Shown: positions 33,730-42,246, counted from the stretch's first letter. The stretch is 46,850 nucleotides of DNA from Dysgonomonas sp. 520 (GCF_010501095.1 NZ_QVMP01000009.1:94733-141582), one strand, 5' to 3'. The notes: generated by a model from the letters alone, not told the origin. Made by a program: numbers and translations.

Positions 33730-34452
33730 GTGCAACATAAAATCAACGGGATAGTCCTGAATACAATCAATTACAACGACAAATATATTCTTGTCCAAGT
33801 CTACACCGAACAATTTGGGCGGGTCACTTACATGGTGTCTAAAGCCAAAAGCAAGAGTTCGAAATTTCATCGTAGTTTTTTTTCGCCACTCACTGTTCTG
33901 AACATGGAAGTGGAGCATCAGACGAGCCGCAGTATTCAGCGGATAAAAGAGTGCAGGATAGAATTTACTCAAAATTCTATTGCCTATGATATGACTAAAA
34001 CGTCGATCGTATTTTTTCTATCCGAATTTTTGTCGAAAATATTGAAAGAAGCAGATGAAAATCCACCTTTATACAAATATCTGAGATATTCGCTCGAAAT
34101 GCTTGAGTCGAGCAATAAAAGTGTAGCAAACTTTCATCTGGTGTTTATGCTCAAGCTGACTCGGTTTCTCGGTTTTTATCCGAATCTTGAATCTTACGCC
34201 ACCAACTCGTATTTCGACCTCATGAACGGGGAATTTTGTATAAGACAGCCTTTACACAATCATTATATAAAACGGGACGAGAGTTTTGTCCTGTCTCATT
34301 TGGCACGTATTTCGTTCGAAAATATGCACCATTTTCAATTTTCGAGAAATGACCGCACCAACATTATCAACCGCATGTTGGAGTATTACCGGATTCATCT
34401 GCACGATTTTCCCGCACTCAAGTCATTGGATATATTACACGAACTGTTCTAG
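33730..34452 (+). CDS. recO: DNA repair protein RecO
   Basis: RecO of the RecFOR pathway: it binds SSB-coated single-stranded DNA and helps load RecA at gaps. The 240-residue length is normal. The N-terminal OB fold shows MQHKINGIVLNTINYNDKY, then VYTEQFGRVTYMVSKAKS and FHRSFFSPLTVLNMEVEHQ. The C-terminal helical domain has FMLKLTRFLGFYPNLE near residue 145. The zinc-site cysteines of some RecO proteins are absent, as in other Bacteroidetes. The start is a GTG at 33730: it directly gives the family N-terminus and no in-frame ATG lies close by. It is divergent from the zinc-ribbon gene. Confidence 0.93.
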   Translation: MQHKINGIVLNTINYNDKYILVQVYTEQFGRVTYMVSKAKSKSSKFHRSFFSPLTVLNMEVEHQTSRSIQRIKECRIEFTQNSIAYDMTKTSIVFFLSEFLSKILKEADENPPLYKYLRYSLEMLESSNKSVANFHLVFMLKLTRFLGFYPNLESYATNSYFDLMNGEFCIRQPLHNHYIKRDESFVLSHLARISFENMHHFQFSRNDRTNIINRMLEYYRIHLHDFPALKSLDILHELF

Positions 34453-34474
34453 GTGACCGGTGTGTCTTCTACCC

Positions 34475-35092
34475 TTATTTTATGTTATAAGCCTTGCTGC
34501 CTGACTTGTTGACTGTTTTAGGTGAACCTTTATATTTTATTGATCCCGTTCCGTTGAGCGCAGCATCGAGGCGTTGAGCAACCCTGACTTTTATATTTCC
34601 CGAACCGTTAATCTTACAATTTGCCACCTGTAATTTCAGTCCGTTCGCATCAATATTTCCGCTACCATTAATCAGCAGTCTCCCTGATTCGGCTTCACCT
34701 TTCATCTTGATATAGCCCGAACCATTGATAGATGCCGAAACGGGTCCTAGCTTGATATCTTTCATTTCGATTTTTCCGGAGCCATTAAGTGTAACCTCCG
34801 ATAGAAATGGCGATTCTGCATAAATGGTGCTGCGTCCATTGTTTTTGAGGATCAGCTTACGTTCCTTTATTTGGTAAAATGTAGTTTCGTCTATCCGTAC
34901 ATACGATTGCCCTACTTTGCTCTGAGCGCAAACCACATCGGACGAGCCTTGAATAATAATCTCGTCAAACTCTTCAACAAACAGGTGCTTGTAGCGGGTG
35001 TTGTTATTTCCCGCATCTTTGTTCGATGAGCATGAAACCATGCTTAGCACAAGAAAAAGTAATGCAATGTTTACTGCGATTTTTTGCTTCAT
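34475..35092 (-). CDS. GIN-domain (DUF2807) lipoprotein
   Basis: A 205-residue lipoprotein with MKQKIAVNIALLFLVLSMVSC as signal (Cys at residue 21). The mature part is a DUF2807/GIN head domain with a right-handed beta-helix of repeated units: VTLNGSGKIEMKDIKL, ASINGSGYIKMKGEAE, LLINGSGNIDANGLKL, CKINGSGNIKVRV and AALNGTGSIKYKG. Such proteins sit on the outer surface or in the periplasm; the function is unknown. I chose the ATG at 35092 because the signal peptide starts there. The gene converges on recO with 22 nt between them. A TAGTTTTG box on the minus strand at 35170-35177 may be its promoter. Confidence 0.85.
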   Translation of the reverse strand: MKQKIAVNIALLFLVLSMVSCSSNKDAGNNNTRYKHLFVEEFDEIIIQGSSDVVCAQSKVGQSYVRIDETTFYQIKERKLILKNNGRSTIYAESPFLSEVTLNGSGKIEMKDIKLGPVSASINGSGYIKMKGEAESGRLLINGSGNIDANGLKLQVANCKINGSGNIKVRVAQRLDAALNGTGSIKYKGSPKTVNKSGSKAYNIK

Positions 35093-35123
35093 GTTGCTTT
35101 TATTACGTTGAAAGCGAATCAAA

Positions 35124-35160
35124 CATCTAAAAAATAGATACTTCGACGTTTTCAGGATGA
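35124..35160. repeat. Degenerate fragment of repeat family A
   Basis: CATCTAAAAAATAGATACTTCGACG then TTCAGGATGAAAAA resembles the centre and end of family A (CATCT-A7-CAGATCCTTC). It is short and diverged. Confidence 0.4.
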
Positions 35161-35274
35161 AAAAGTGTACAAAACTAGAAACTCAAGATGATTTCAACAA
35201 TGTTTTTGCACAAAATCTGACTGCAAATTCGTGTTAATAATCTGGATTAATGCTATATTTGTCTAAATTCAACT

Positions 35275-35457
35275 AATTCATGCCAATCAGTATTTGGTTT
35301 TTATAATGAAATGTTGGTTTAGATTGTACAATATCTTTTCAGTAGGGGCGAATAAACATTCGTCCTGATTTCGGGCGTATGTCAAAAGTAAGGACACATC
35401 CCCCTACAATCGTTGTTATCGAGTCTAAATCAACGTTTTCGACTACTGAATCGCATA
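35275..35457 (+). repeat. MITE-like repeat family B, copy 1
   Basis: A non-coding element of about 180 bp. One end reads TGCCAATCAGTATTTGG and the other, on the minus strand, TGCGATTCAGTAGTCG, so the termini are imperfect inverted repeats that extend to TTGRTTTAGA. Its first ~95 bp match the copy at 40053-40193, in the opposite orientation, with about three differences. The centre has GTAGGGG and CCCCTAC arms. It fills the gap 35093-35471 with the family A fragment. Confidence 0.75.
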
Positions 35458-35471
35458 AATAACTTAAAGCT

Positions 35472-36434
35472 ATGATATACAAATATTGCGGAAAAAGCGG
35501 ATTACAACTCCCGATGATGTCTCTGGGGCTTTGGCACAATTTCGGGGGGATTGACAGTTACGAAAATGCAAGGGCAATGCTGCGCTATGCGTTCGATCAG
35601 GGAATTACTCATTTCGACATTGCCAACAACTACGGACCACCTCCGGGTAGTGCCGAAATCACATTCGGGCGGATGATGAAAAGCGATTTTGCTGCACATC
35701 GCGATGAGTTGGTCATATCATCAAAAGCTGGTCATCTGATGTGGAACGGGCCATACGGAGACGGAAGTTCCCGCAAATCTATCATGGCAAATATAGATCA
35801 AAGCCTGAAGCGTACAGGTTTGGAATATTTCGACATCTTTTACAGCCATCGCTACGACGGGGTTACACCTGTTGAGGAAACAATGCAGGCTCTTTCCGAT
35901 ATCGTTCGCCAAGGGAAAGCATTGTACGTAGGATTGTCTAAATATCCATTCGAAATGGGGCAGAAAGCCTACAAAATATTGAAAGAAAACAAGACTCCTT
36001 GCCTCATTTACCAAGACAGGTACAGCATGTTGTCTCGTGATGTGGAAAAACAGAACCTTGGACTTGCCGCCGCAGAAGGCGCAGGTTTTATAGCATTTTC
36101 GCCTCTGGCGCAAGGTTTGCTTACCAATAAATACCTGAAAGGTATACCCGAAAATTCCCGGGCAGCTAAAGACAGTGGTTTTCTTCAAAAATCGGAAGTG
36201 AATAAAACTGTTATTTCTAAAATTACTAAACTAAACGATATTGCTAAACAACGCGGTCAATCGTTGGCTCAAATGGCTCTGGCTTGGACGCTTCGTGACG
36301 AAAAAGTGACGTCTGTCATTGTCGGAGCTAGTTCCGTTGCTCAGTTGGAAGATAATATTGCTGCTCTTAATAAATTGAAATTCACTCAAAAAGAATTGAA
36401 GACAATAGACCAGATTCTGTTGCTATCGGAATAG
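35472..36434 (+). CDS. Aldo/keto reductase, YghZ-like
   Basis: An NADPH-dependent aldo/keto reductase of the YghZ (L-glyceraldehyde 3-phosphate reductase, AKR14) type; 320 residues is a little shorter than E. coli YghZ. The TIM-barrel marks are complete: the start MIYKYCGKSGLQLPMMSLGLW, catalytic Asp in FDIANNYGPPPGSAE with Tyr near 54, Lys in VISSKAGHLMW, His in FYSHRYDG, and the NADP-binding VGASSVAQLEDN near 285. YghZ detoxifies methylglyoxal-like aldehydes; the same role is likely but unproven. It stands just after a family B repeat, which may carry its promoter. Confidence 0.92.
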   Translation: MIYKYCGKSGLQLPMMSLGLWHNFGGIDSYENARAMLRYAFDQGITHFDIANNYGPPPGSAEITFGRMMKSDFAAHRDELVISSKAGHLMWNGPYGDGSSRKSIMANIDQSLKRTGLEYFDIFYSHRYDGVTPVEETMQALSDIVRQGKALYVGLSKYPFEMGQKAYKILKENKTPCLIYQDRYSMLSRDVEKQNLGLAAAEGAGFIAFSPLAQGLLTNKYLKGIPENSRAAKDSGFLQKSEVNKTVISKITKLNDIAKQRGQSLAQMALAWTLRDEKVTSVIVGASSVAQLEDNIAALNKLKFTQKELKTIDQILLLSE

Positions 36435-36453
36435 AAGTGTCCGAAAAATTATT

Positions 36454-36461
36454 ATATTTGT
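36454..36461 (+). promoter_or_regulatory. -7 promoter box for the lipoprotein at 36501
   Basis: TATATTTG is a perfect -7 match, 39 nt upstream of the ATG at 36501 and 20 nt after the aldo/keto reductase stop, so that gene is transcribed separately. Confidence 0.6.
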
Positions 36462-36500
36462 ACGGCATACGACAAATCTTAACTGTAAAACAGTCTGGTT

Positions 36501-37304
36501 ATGAGGTATCTATTTTTTATGTTGTCTTTATTTCTACTGCTTTTCTCGTGTGGCGAAACGCCAAAAGATGGTAGAGAGAAGAATCGTCTGGCTCTGAAAA
36601 AAGCGAAAGTGAAATCGATGAAAGTCACGCAATATACCTATAAATTCGGGAAAGTTGACGAAGCATCCGGTATTACTTTACTTGAAGCCTTATACGACAA
36701 CGGATATGTAACGAAAGAAACTCACCCTAACAAGATTATAACTTTCACATATTCAGATTTGAATAAAACCAAACGTCTGGTTAATACGCAAGAGCTTGAC
36801 ACAGCCTTCATTTTGGGGTATCAAACAGACTATGAATACCCTCCCGATGAAGGGATGATTGCCACCCGGTTCAACATAGACAAGGTGATGATGTCGAAAG
36901 TTCAGACCAAGAAAGATGAATTTGATAGGGATACGACCATTCTTGTATATGACCGGAACGGCGCGTTATCCAGTAAAACGATGGTCAAATATGACGAAGA
37001 GGGCATGACCGAATTGGTCAGATATGGCGCAAACGACCAAATTACAGAAAAAATAGACTGTGTTGCGATTAACGAACAGAACAGGTTATTCATAAAATAT
37101 AACGAAGGTGGTGCTGCAATAGAAACATACACAGAGTATTATGATAAAGATGGAAATCTGGTCGAATATATCAATAATAGTTTAGACGCTACTCAATACA
37201 AACACTTCAAGCGGAAATATTCAAATAATCTGATTGACGAAGAAGTTACATATTTGAGGAATGGAGAACCAAAAAGTTTGATTAAATACATTTATACGAA
37301 ATAA
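36501..37304 (+). CDS. Lipoprotein of unknown function (267 aa)
   Basis: A 267-residue lipoprotein with MRYLFFMLSLFLLLFSC as signal (Cys 17). The mature part has repeated beta-rich YD-like segments: ILVYDRNGALSSKTMVKYDE, TYTEYYDKDGNLVEYIN and KRKYSNNLIDEEVTYLRNG. This is the look of RHS/YD-like or short MORN-like repeats in surface lipoproteins, but I do not place it in a named family. It starts from its own -7 box at 36454. A second lipoprotein follows after 86 nt. Confidence 0.75.
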   Translation: MRYLFFMLSLFLLLFSCGETPKDGREKNRLALKKAKVKSMKVTQYTYKFGKVDEASGITLLEALYDNGYVTKETHPNKIITFTYSDLNKTKRLVNTQELDTAFILGYQTDYEYPPDEGMIATRFNIDKVMMSKVQTKKDEFDRDTTILVYDRNGALSSKTMVKYDEEGMTELVRYGANDQITEKIDCVAINEQNRLFIKYNEGGAAIETYTEYYDKDGNLVEYINNSLDATQYKHFKRKYSNNLIDEEVTYLRNGEPKSLIKYIYTK

Positions 37305-37390
37305 GTATACCGTTTTTCTTGATATTTATTTCGTAAAGTACTACTTTTGGGGAATATCTATTGTAGTTTTATAAGCGAAATTTCTTAATC

Positions 37391-37957
37391 ATGAAAAAAC
37401 AGATACCGTATCTGCTACTTTTTATATTTTTCTCACTACTGACTACTAATTGCATAGGCAATTCGAATAAGTATGGATTGGAGGGTGCAAATTCGCTCGA
37501 TGAGCTCGATTCGCAATCTGATTATGATGCTGCAATTGTGCCGCAATACGAATCTTATTGTAACAAGCGATACAACTATTGCATCAGTTATCCGGTTGCT
37601 ATTCTGGAACCTCAAGAAAGTGAAGAAGAGGATGTGCGTCAAGTATTCTTATCAGCCAATAAAGAAAACTCCTTGTGTGTATACAGGGACAGTTTTTTAG
37701 ATGAGTCGAAAAGTCTGGATATCGAAGAGGCTTATCTGTCGGATATTGAAAATGAGAGTTTGAAAAGGGAGTTGAATAAGAGGGTGCTCTACAAAAATCA
37801 TTATATACTATCCGGAAAATTGCACAATGGCAGATTATTTTATAAAAAAACAATATTGAGAGATTACGAGTTTATTACTGCCATATTGACCTACCGGGAA
37901 GAGAGTAAAACGCAGTATGAAGCATTGATAGGACCAATCTTCAGCACGTTCAATTGA
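37391..37957 (+). CDS. Lipoprotein of unknown function (188 aa)
   Basis: A lipoprotein with MKKQIPYLLLFIFFSLLTTNC (Cys 21). The mature part has YESYCNKRYNYCISYPVAIL, a segment with two cysteines that looks like the start of a small PsbP-like fold (NYCISYP is a common form there), and a FITAILTYREESK end. A PsbP-like guess is weak. It is followed by the L,D-transpeptidase gene after 8 nt, so the two are probably one operon and both act in the cell envelope. Confidence 0.7.
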   Translation: MKKQIPYLLLFIFFSLLTTNCIGNSNKYGLEGANSLDELDSQSDYDAAIVPQYESYCNKRYNYCISYPVAILEPQESEEEDVRQVFLSANKENSLCVYRDSFLDESKSLDIEEAYLSDIENESLKRELNKRVLYKNHYILSGKLHNGRLFYKKTILRDYEFITAILTYREESKTQYEALIGPIFSTFN

Positions 37958-37965
37958 CACAAATA

Positions 37966-38586
37966 ATGAGGTATTTCATTTTCATATTCTGTTTGTTTTT
38001 TGTGTTGGCCAATTGTAATTCAACAACAAATGGCGAGAACAGTGGAGAAAACACGGAACAAGCCGAACAGAGAAATAACCTGAAAGAAAAAGCTGATTCT
38101 GCACTCGTGTTTTGCAAACGAAAAGGATTAAACACCGATTTCTGCATCTTGATAGATATGTCGATCCATTCAGGAAGATACAGGCTGTTTGTCTGGGATT
38201 TCAAGAAAGGATCAGTGATACATAAATCACTTTGCTGTCATGGATATGGCAAAAAAAGCACCGAAAGCAAACCTGTTTTCAGTAATGTAGAGGGAAGCTA
38301 CTGCACATCATTGGGCAGATATAAAATAGGGGCACGTTCATACAGTCAATGGGGGATCAATGTGCATTATAAAATGCACGGATACGATAAAACCAATAAC
38401 AATGCCTTCAAACGTTGGGTAGTATTACATTCGCATACACCTGTTCCGAGCAAAGAGATTTATCCATCACATCTGCCGTTAGGATGGAGTCAGGGATGCC
38501 CTGTGATAGACGATGCTTCTATGACCGTGCTGGATAAGAAATTCAAGAAAGCAGCAAAACCCGCTCTTCTCTGGATTTATAATTGA
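37966..38586 (+). CDS. L,D-transpeptidase-like YkuD_2 protein
   Basis: A lipoprotein-like envelope protein of 206 residues. The signal MRYFIFIFCLFFVLANC has its Cys at 17. The rest is a murein L,D-transpeptidase catalytic family domain (YkuD_2, PF13645): FCILIDMSIHSGRYRLFVWD at about residue 62, HGYGKKS, the histidine in VVLHSHTPVPS and the catalytic cysteine in GWSQGCPVIDDAS near residue 175. Members cross-link or cut peptidoglycan, or attach proteins to it. The catalytic Cys and His are present, so it should be active. I chose the ATG at 37966 over a TTG at 37954. Co-transcribed with the lipoprotein before it. Confidence 0.88.
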   Translation: MRYFIFIFCLFFVLANCNSTTNGENSGENTEQAEQRNNLKEKADSALVFCKRKGLNTDFCILIDMSIHSGRYRLFVWDFKKGSVIHKSLCCHGYGKKSTESKPVFSNVEGSYCTSLGRYKIGARSYSQWGINVHYKMHGYDKTNNNAFKRWVVLHSHTPVPSKEIYPSHLPLGWSQGCPVIDDASMTVLDKKFKKAAKPALLWIYN

Positions 38587-38608
38587 TTGCTATTTATATC
38601 AGTTGGCT

Positions 38609-39388
38609 TCAGTTCCCGTAAAAAACCGGAGCGATGAAAGTTCGGTTCTGCCATTTTCCGGTGAAAGGGTTAAGTTCTCGGATTATCCCTCCTTCTATAC
38701 CGAAATGTTTTGTAATCTTAAATTCGAGAGAACCTCCAAAATAGGTTTGCTGAAACATTCCGGGCACATACATATCGTCGTTTTTTCCGTAAATACTATA
38801 TTGTCCATACCCGTTCAGCCTGATGCGTTCGTGCAAAAATACTTTCATCTGCCCACCCACACCAAAGGTATTACCGTGTTTGTTGAAAGCATTATATTTG
38901 GTTGCATATGGTCCACCCGAAAAGATAATCCACTTTGCAGGCATATAGTTTAGCCTTGCACTGACATTACGCTCAGCACCGACAATCGGCAATGTTTCGT
39001 GCGTACTGGCTGTGTTCAACCACATATTGTTGGCTAGAGGCATATTGCTATAATAGGCATAATCGTTGGCAAAGGCATACGACGAATAATTTTCCTCTTG
39101 AGCAGGACCAAGATAAACCTTTGGCATGCCAAACCGGAGAAGATGTGGTGCTTCTTCTTGGGCTTTTACACTACTGTTTGGCGTAACCAATACACCATCG
39201 AGCAGTTGTTTTTTATCCATTTCTCCAATAAAACCGGACTGGAAATTACTGCTTGATTCAACCGAACGATTTTCTAATGCTTCATTCAGCTTTTGCAGAG
39301 TGCTGATAGTATCGGATTGCTGTTCTTGCTGACCATAGGAAGCCAGAATACCGATTGCTAAAAATAATGAAGTAAAGATAGATCTCAT
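38609..39388 (-). CDS. Exported outer-membrane-like protein (259 aa)
   Basis: A 259-residue exported protein. MRSIFTSLFLAIGILASYGQ is a signal peptide. The second half is rich in alternating polar and aromatic residues (RLNGYGQYSIYGKNDDMYV, YFGGSLEFKITKHFGIEGG) ending in a C-terminal strand IAPVFYGN, like a small outer-membrane beta barrel. I do not recognise a named family. A good Shine-Dalgarno AAAGGAG lies 7 nt before the ATG. It is convergent with the transpeptidase gene. Confidence 0.65.
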   Translation of the reverse strand: MRSIFTSLFLAIGILASYGQQEQQSDTISTLQKLNEALENRSVESSSNFQSGFIGEMDKKQLLDGVLVTPNSSVKAQEEAPHLLRFGMPKVYLGPAQEENYSSYAFANDYAYYSNMPLANNMWLNTASTHETLPIVGAERNVSARLNYMPAKWIIFSGGPYATKYNAFNKHGNTFGVGGQMKVFLHERIRLNGYGQYSIYGKNDDMYVPGMFQQTYFGGSLEFKITKHFGIEGGIIRELNPFTGKWQNRTFIAPVFYGN

Positions 39389-39508
39389 TGCTGTCTCCTT
39401 TCTTTTTATTTCAGATACTATAAAAGTACTAATTTATATTGTGATAATCTTTCAACGGTATAAAAAATCAGCCTTTATTTAACAAACCTGCGAGATGTAT
39501 ATAAACAA

Positions 39509-39537
39509 GAAAGCCTCGAAATCACTTCGAAGCTTTC
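39509..39537 (-). terminator. Terminator after the DUF5856 gene
   Basis: GAAAGCCTCGAA pairs with TTCGAAGCTTTC (11 of 12 bp) over a 5-nt loop. On the minus strand it ends the ferritin-like gene. Confidence 0.7.
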
Positions 39538-39586
39538 CCAACTTTCTTAATGAAAAAACACTATTATCTAACTACTACTACTTCTC

Positions 39587-39994
39587 TTATTGAAGTCTTA
39601 TAAGTCTATATCTTAATTGTTGAATCGCTTCAACATAATCGTCTATTATTGATTGCGTAAAAGCCTCTGTGAACAGCTCTCTACCGGCTTCCGCACAATT
39701 ATAAAAATCGGTCACATGCTTCACTATGTCGGTTGGCGTTTTTGTTTCCGGAATCACAATGTCCAGATCGCCCAGCATAGCTATCGAAGTTTCGGTAATA
39801 CGATCAATCACATCTAACAAATCGTCTATCGCCTGATCCAATGCCATGTGTTGCGCATAACTGCCTTTTCCGGTCACATGCCAGTGGTAAAGTTTAAGAC
39901 TTGAATTGAAAGCAAAAAGACTTCCAATGTATTCAGCCACTTCTGTGTTCTTAGTCTTTGTTATATCTTTCATTTTAGTCTTTGTACTCATTAT
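39587..39994 (-). CDS. DUF5856 / Dps-like ferritin-fold protein
   Basis: A 135-residue helical protein of the DUF5856 type, with a ferritin/Dps look: SSLKLYHWHVTGKGSYAQHM near residue 30 corresponds to the Dps helix with its metal-binding HW-x-GxxxxxxH pattern, followed by LDQAIDDLLDVIDRITETS. Dps proteins bind DNA and oxidise iron; whether this one does is not shown. The open frame continues upstream for 59 codons into a family B repeat, but the ATG at 39994 (MSTKTKMKD) is the natural start. DUF5856 genes are also known from phages, though this one has no phage promoter. Confidence 0.8.
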   Translation of the reverse strand: MMSTKTKMKDITKTKNTEVAEYIGSLFAFNSSLKLYHWHVTGKGSYAQHMALDQAIDDLLDVIDRITETSIAMLGDLDIVIPETKTPTDIVKHVTDFYNCAEAGRELFTEAFTQSIIDDYVEAIQQLRYRLIRLQ

Positions 39995-40052
39995 ATTAAT
40001 AGCTTTTTGTTGTTTCTTATTCATTAAACAACACAAAGCGATATTTTGTTCT

Positions 40053-40193
40053 GTGCAATAAGGATTTTGATGGTTAAAAACTGTTAATAGCGATTGTCGG
40101 GGCGAATGTTTATTCGCCCCGACTGAAAAGATATTGTACAATCTAAACCAACATTTCATTATAAAAACCAACTACTGATTGGCATAATTAATA
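40053..40193 (-). repeat. MITE-like repeat family B, copy 2 (inverted)
   Basis: The reverse complement matches 35275-35376 over about 95 bp with roughly three differences. The centre is a perfect 12-bp hairpin at 40096-40123 (GTCGGGGCGAAT / ATTCGCCCCGAC, loop GTTT). The inner end begins TGCAATAAGG. With copy 1 it forms an inverted pair around a 4.7-kb block of genes. Confidence 0.8.
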
Positions 40194-40661
40194 CAATCAG
40201 CTAAAGAATTGATCGTGTAATATTATCCAATATAAACTATAATATTTATGGATAAAAAGGGTAACTTTATGGCTAAATTCACTTTTTAGAGTGATAAAAT
40301 ACGAAATTTTTGAATAAAGGATAAAATCTGGTATATATAGGTGAAAATACGAAACTTAAAAATTACCATTTTAGTGTAGCTTTGTATCATAATATGCAAA
40401 CTTATTTTCTTTAACCTAAAAATGGACTAAAGAATTAGGGTGATATTTGAACATAATTTCAAAACTAACGAAAACAAACTAAAGAAATAAGTAAGTCATC
40501 TGTTTTTTATCGGGATATTGTAACATTTAAATGTTCTTCTCGGTTTTGTAGTATCTATCTTCACACTAAGAGACGACAAGTTGATAAAAACAGGGCTTAT
40601 TTATGACAGTGGCTGTGAAGTCATTTATACCGAGTGCATTTAAGATAGTTTCTTAGAAACT
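40194..40661. other. Gene-free stretch with a plus-strand promoter
   Basis: No ORF of note on either strand. A perfect -7 box TAGCTTTG at 40377-40384 points right, towards the terminator at 40662, 280 nt away, so a non-coding transcript is possible. At 40456-40474 the minus strand carries GTTTTCGTTAGTTTTGAAA, close to the 5' box of the hairpin elements at 32101 and 32511. Confidence 0.4.
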
Positions 40662-40691
40662 AAAAGGGAGAATGAAGATTCTCCCTTTTTT
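40662..40691. terminator. Terminator between the gene-free stretch and the 438-aa gene
   Basis: AAAAGGGAGAAT pairs perfectly with ATTCTCCCTTTT over a GAAG loop and is followed by TT on one side and by A runs on the other, so it can stop transcription from both sides. Confidence 0.85.
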
Positions 40692-40714
40692 ATTTTATGT
40701 TGGTTCGTAGTTGA

Positions 40715-42031
40715 TTATTTTGAAGCAATAGGAATCTCGCTGCCACTTAATGCAAAGTCAAGAAAATATAACTCCAAACCTGAGTTTTGTGAAGTGTTTT
40801 TTACTTCTAGTTTTATGGTGCGTGAATTGTTTGTATCGTTCCAATAATATTTGGTAGATGAAGAATCGCGCTTTATCATTGGTTGGCCATAACCAGAAGT
40901 CAACTTATCTTTTATGTTATAGAAGTCGCTTATTGGAGTTTGTCCAACAGGATATGATTTCGTGAAATAACCGGAATTCATCACGCCGTTTTTGAAAAAT
41001 AGAGTGGCTTTGTCGTAATTAACTTCCGAGAACGTTATTTTTCCAAAGTTGATGGCTGATGGGTTGCTAGACTCGATATCGTTCCATCTTACACGTTGGG
41101 TTGCGATAAGATGATCTAAAACATCTTCTCTTGATTGTCCGAAATTAATCCCCCAGAAACCTTTAATTTCAGGAGAATCGGTTTTAGCTGTTTGAGAAAC
41201 AACCGTTTCTTCCGAATACGATTGCACTGCACTTCCATCTGTGTTTGAGGGTGCAGCTAATTCTCCATACGAGTAAATCTTGGTTTTTGTCTGAACTTCA
41301 GCTTGAGTTTGCTGAGGTTGTGGCTGTGGCTGGTTTTGTTTCAATGATATTCGAACCGGTTCAACTACCGTTGTCTCTTGCTCGTTCAGTTTATACGTTT
41401 TCTGTACGGGTGTGCTCAAATTATTATAATTCGGATTTGTATATGTCTGAGGCTCTTGATGAGGTATCGACTTCTGACAAGTAGAACATTCTTCGTTCGG
41501 CTGCTTCGTGCAAGCGCTATATCCAAATGCACTTCTAACAACTACATATTCTCCCCAATTGTCTTTCGATGGTGCGCCAGTAGCCTTTTTGGGGGTAGCA
41601 GAGTACTCCTGTTTCGAAGGTTGCTTTGCGTTGAGTGAAGTCCCTGAATATGGCTGATAATTGCTCATCCTTACTTGGGTGGTAGCCTTTTTTGATGATG
41701 TTTTACCATTCAAACAACCGTCGGCATAGTTAGGGTAGTGCATGTCGCAACAAATATTATCGGTATTTTGCGTTGGTGCGTAATCATCCGGAATATAGTA
41801 GTTCATCCCTGCTACTGTACTCTGGGCTGCTCGTTTACCTTGGGCACAGTCTTCAGTATAGTTGTTTTTTTTCAGATTACACCCTTTGTTATTGCCTGAT
41901 TGGGAATTTACTGTTCTCGCATTCGACTGTTTTGCCGGATAATAATCATCCGAATAATTTTGCTTGTTTTGAGCCAAACAGAAAACCGAAGCAGTCAAGA
42001 ACATAGAACTTATGATTATCGTCTTTTTCAT
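40715..42031 (-). CDS. Exported Cys/Gln-rich protein (438 aa)
   Basis: An exported protein with signal MKKTIIISSMFLTASVFCLA. The first 200 residues are low-complexity and polar with several Cys-containing units: GCNLKKNNYTEDCAQGK, CCDMHYPNYADGCLNGK and CTKQPNEECSTCQK, which look like repeats of a C-x(n)-YxxDC-x-GK pattern. A Gln/Pro-rich linker (about 230-250) leads to a globular C-terminal domain starting IKGFWGINFGQSREDVLDHL (about 290-438), similar to domains in other small Bacteroidetes proteins. I cannot name its family. A -7 box (TACATTTG on the minus strand) lies at 42066-42073. Confidence 0.7.
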   Translation of the reverse strand: MKKTIIISSMFLTASVFCLAQNKQNYSDDYYPAKQSNARTVNSQSGNNKGCNLKKNNYTEDCAQGKRAAQSTVAGMNYYIPDDYAPTQNTDNICCDMHYPNYADGCLNGKTSSKKATTQVRMSNYQPYSGTSLNAKQPSKQEYSATPKKATGAPSKDNWGEYVVVRSAFGYSACTKQPNEECSTCQKSIPHQEPQTYTNPNYNNLSTPVQKTYKLNEQETTVVEPVRISLKQNQPQPQPQQTQAEVQTKTKIYSYGELAAPSNTDGSAVQSYSEETVVSQTAKTDSPEIKGFWGINFGQSREDVLDHLIATQRVRWNDIESSNPSAINFGKITFSEVNYDKATLFFKNGVMNSGYFTKSYPVGQTPISDFYNIKDKLTSGYGQPMIKRDSSSTKYYWNDTNNSRTIKLEVKNTSQNSGLELYFLDFALSGSEIPIASK

Positions 42032-42065
42032 CGCTTGATTATTTTATAATTAACGTTCTAACATG

Positions 42066-42073
42066 CAAATGTA
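42066..42073 (-). promoter_or_regulatory. -7 promoter box of the 438-aa gene
   Basis: TACATTTG on the minus strand is a perfect -7 match, 35 nt upstream of the ATG at 42031. Confidence 0.55.
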
Positions 42074-42164
42074 GAACAATATAGCAGAATTTCATTCTTT
42101 TTCTTTAAAAAAAATAGAGAAAGGTATAAATTAATATATTAAATTAAGAATATACAAAACTAAC

Positions 42165-42225
42165 AAAGCCCCAAAGACTGAATACTATAACTTGATGATT
42201 ATAATACTCAACCTTTAGGGCTTTT
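42165..42225 (-). terminator. Long hairpin after the YtxH-like gene
   Basis: AAAGCCC/GGGCTTT and AAAG/CTTT stems close a larger arm with further pairing inside. It lies 21 nt after the YtxH-like stop on the minus strand and has a T-rich 3' side. Confidence 0.55.
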
Positions 42226-42246
42226 GACTAGGATTAATGAAAAAAG

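Noticed and set aside
39995-40171. 194-residue form of the DUF5856 protein
   Set aside because: The extra N-terminus is translated repeat DNA; the family start is at 39994.
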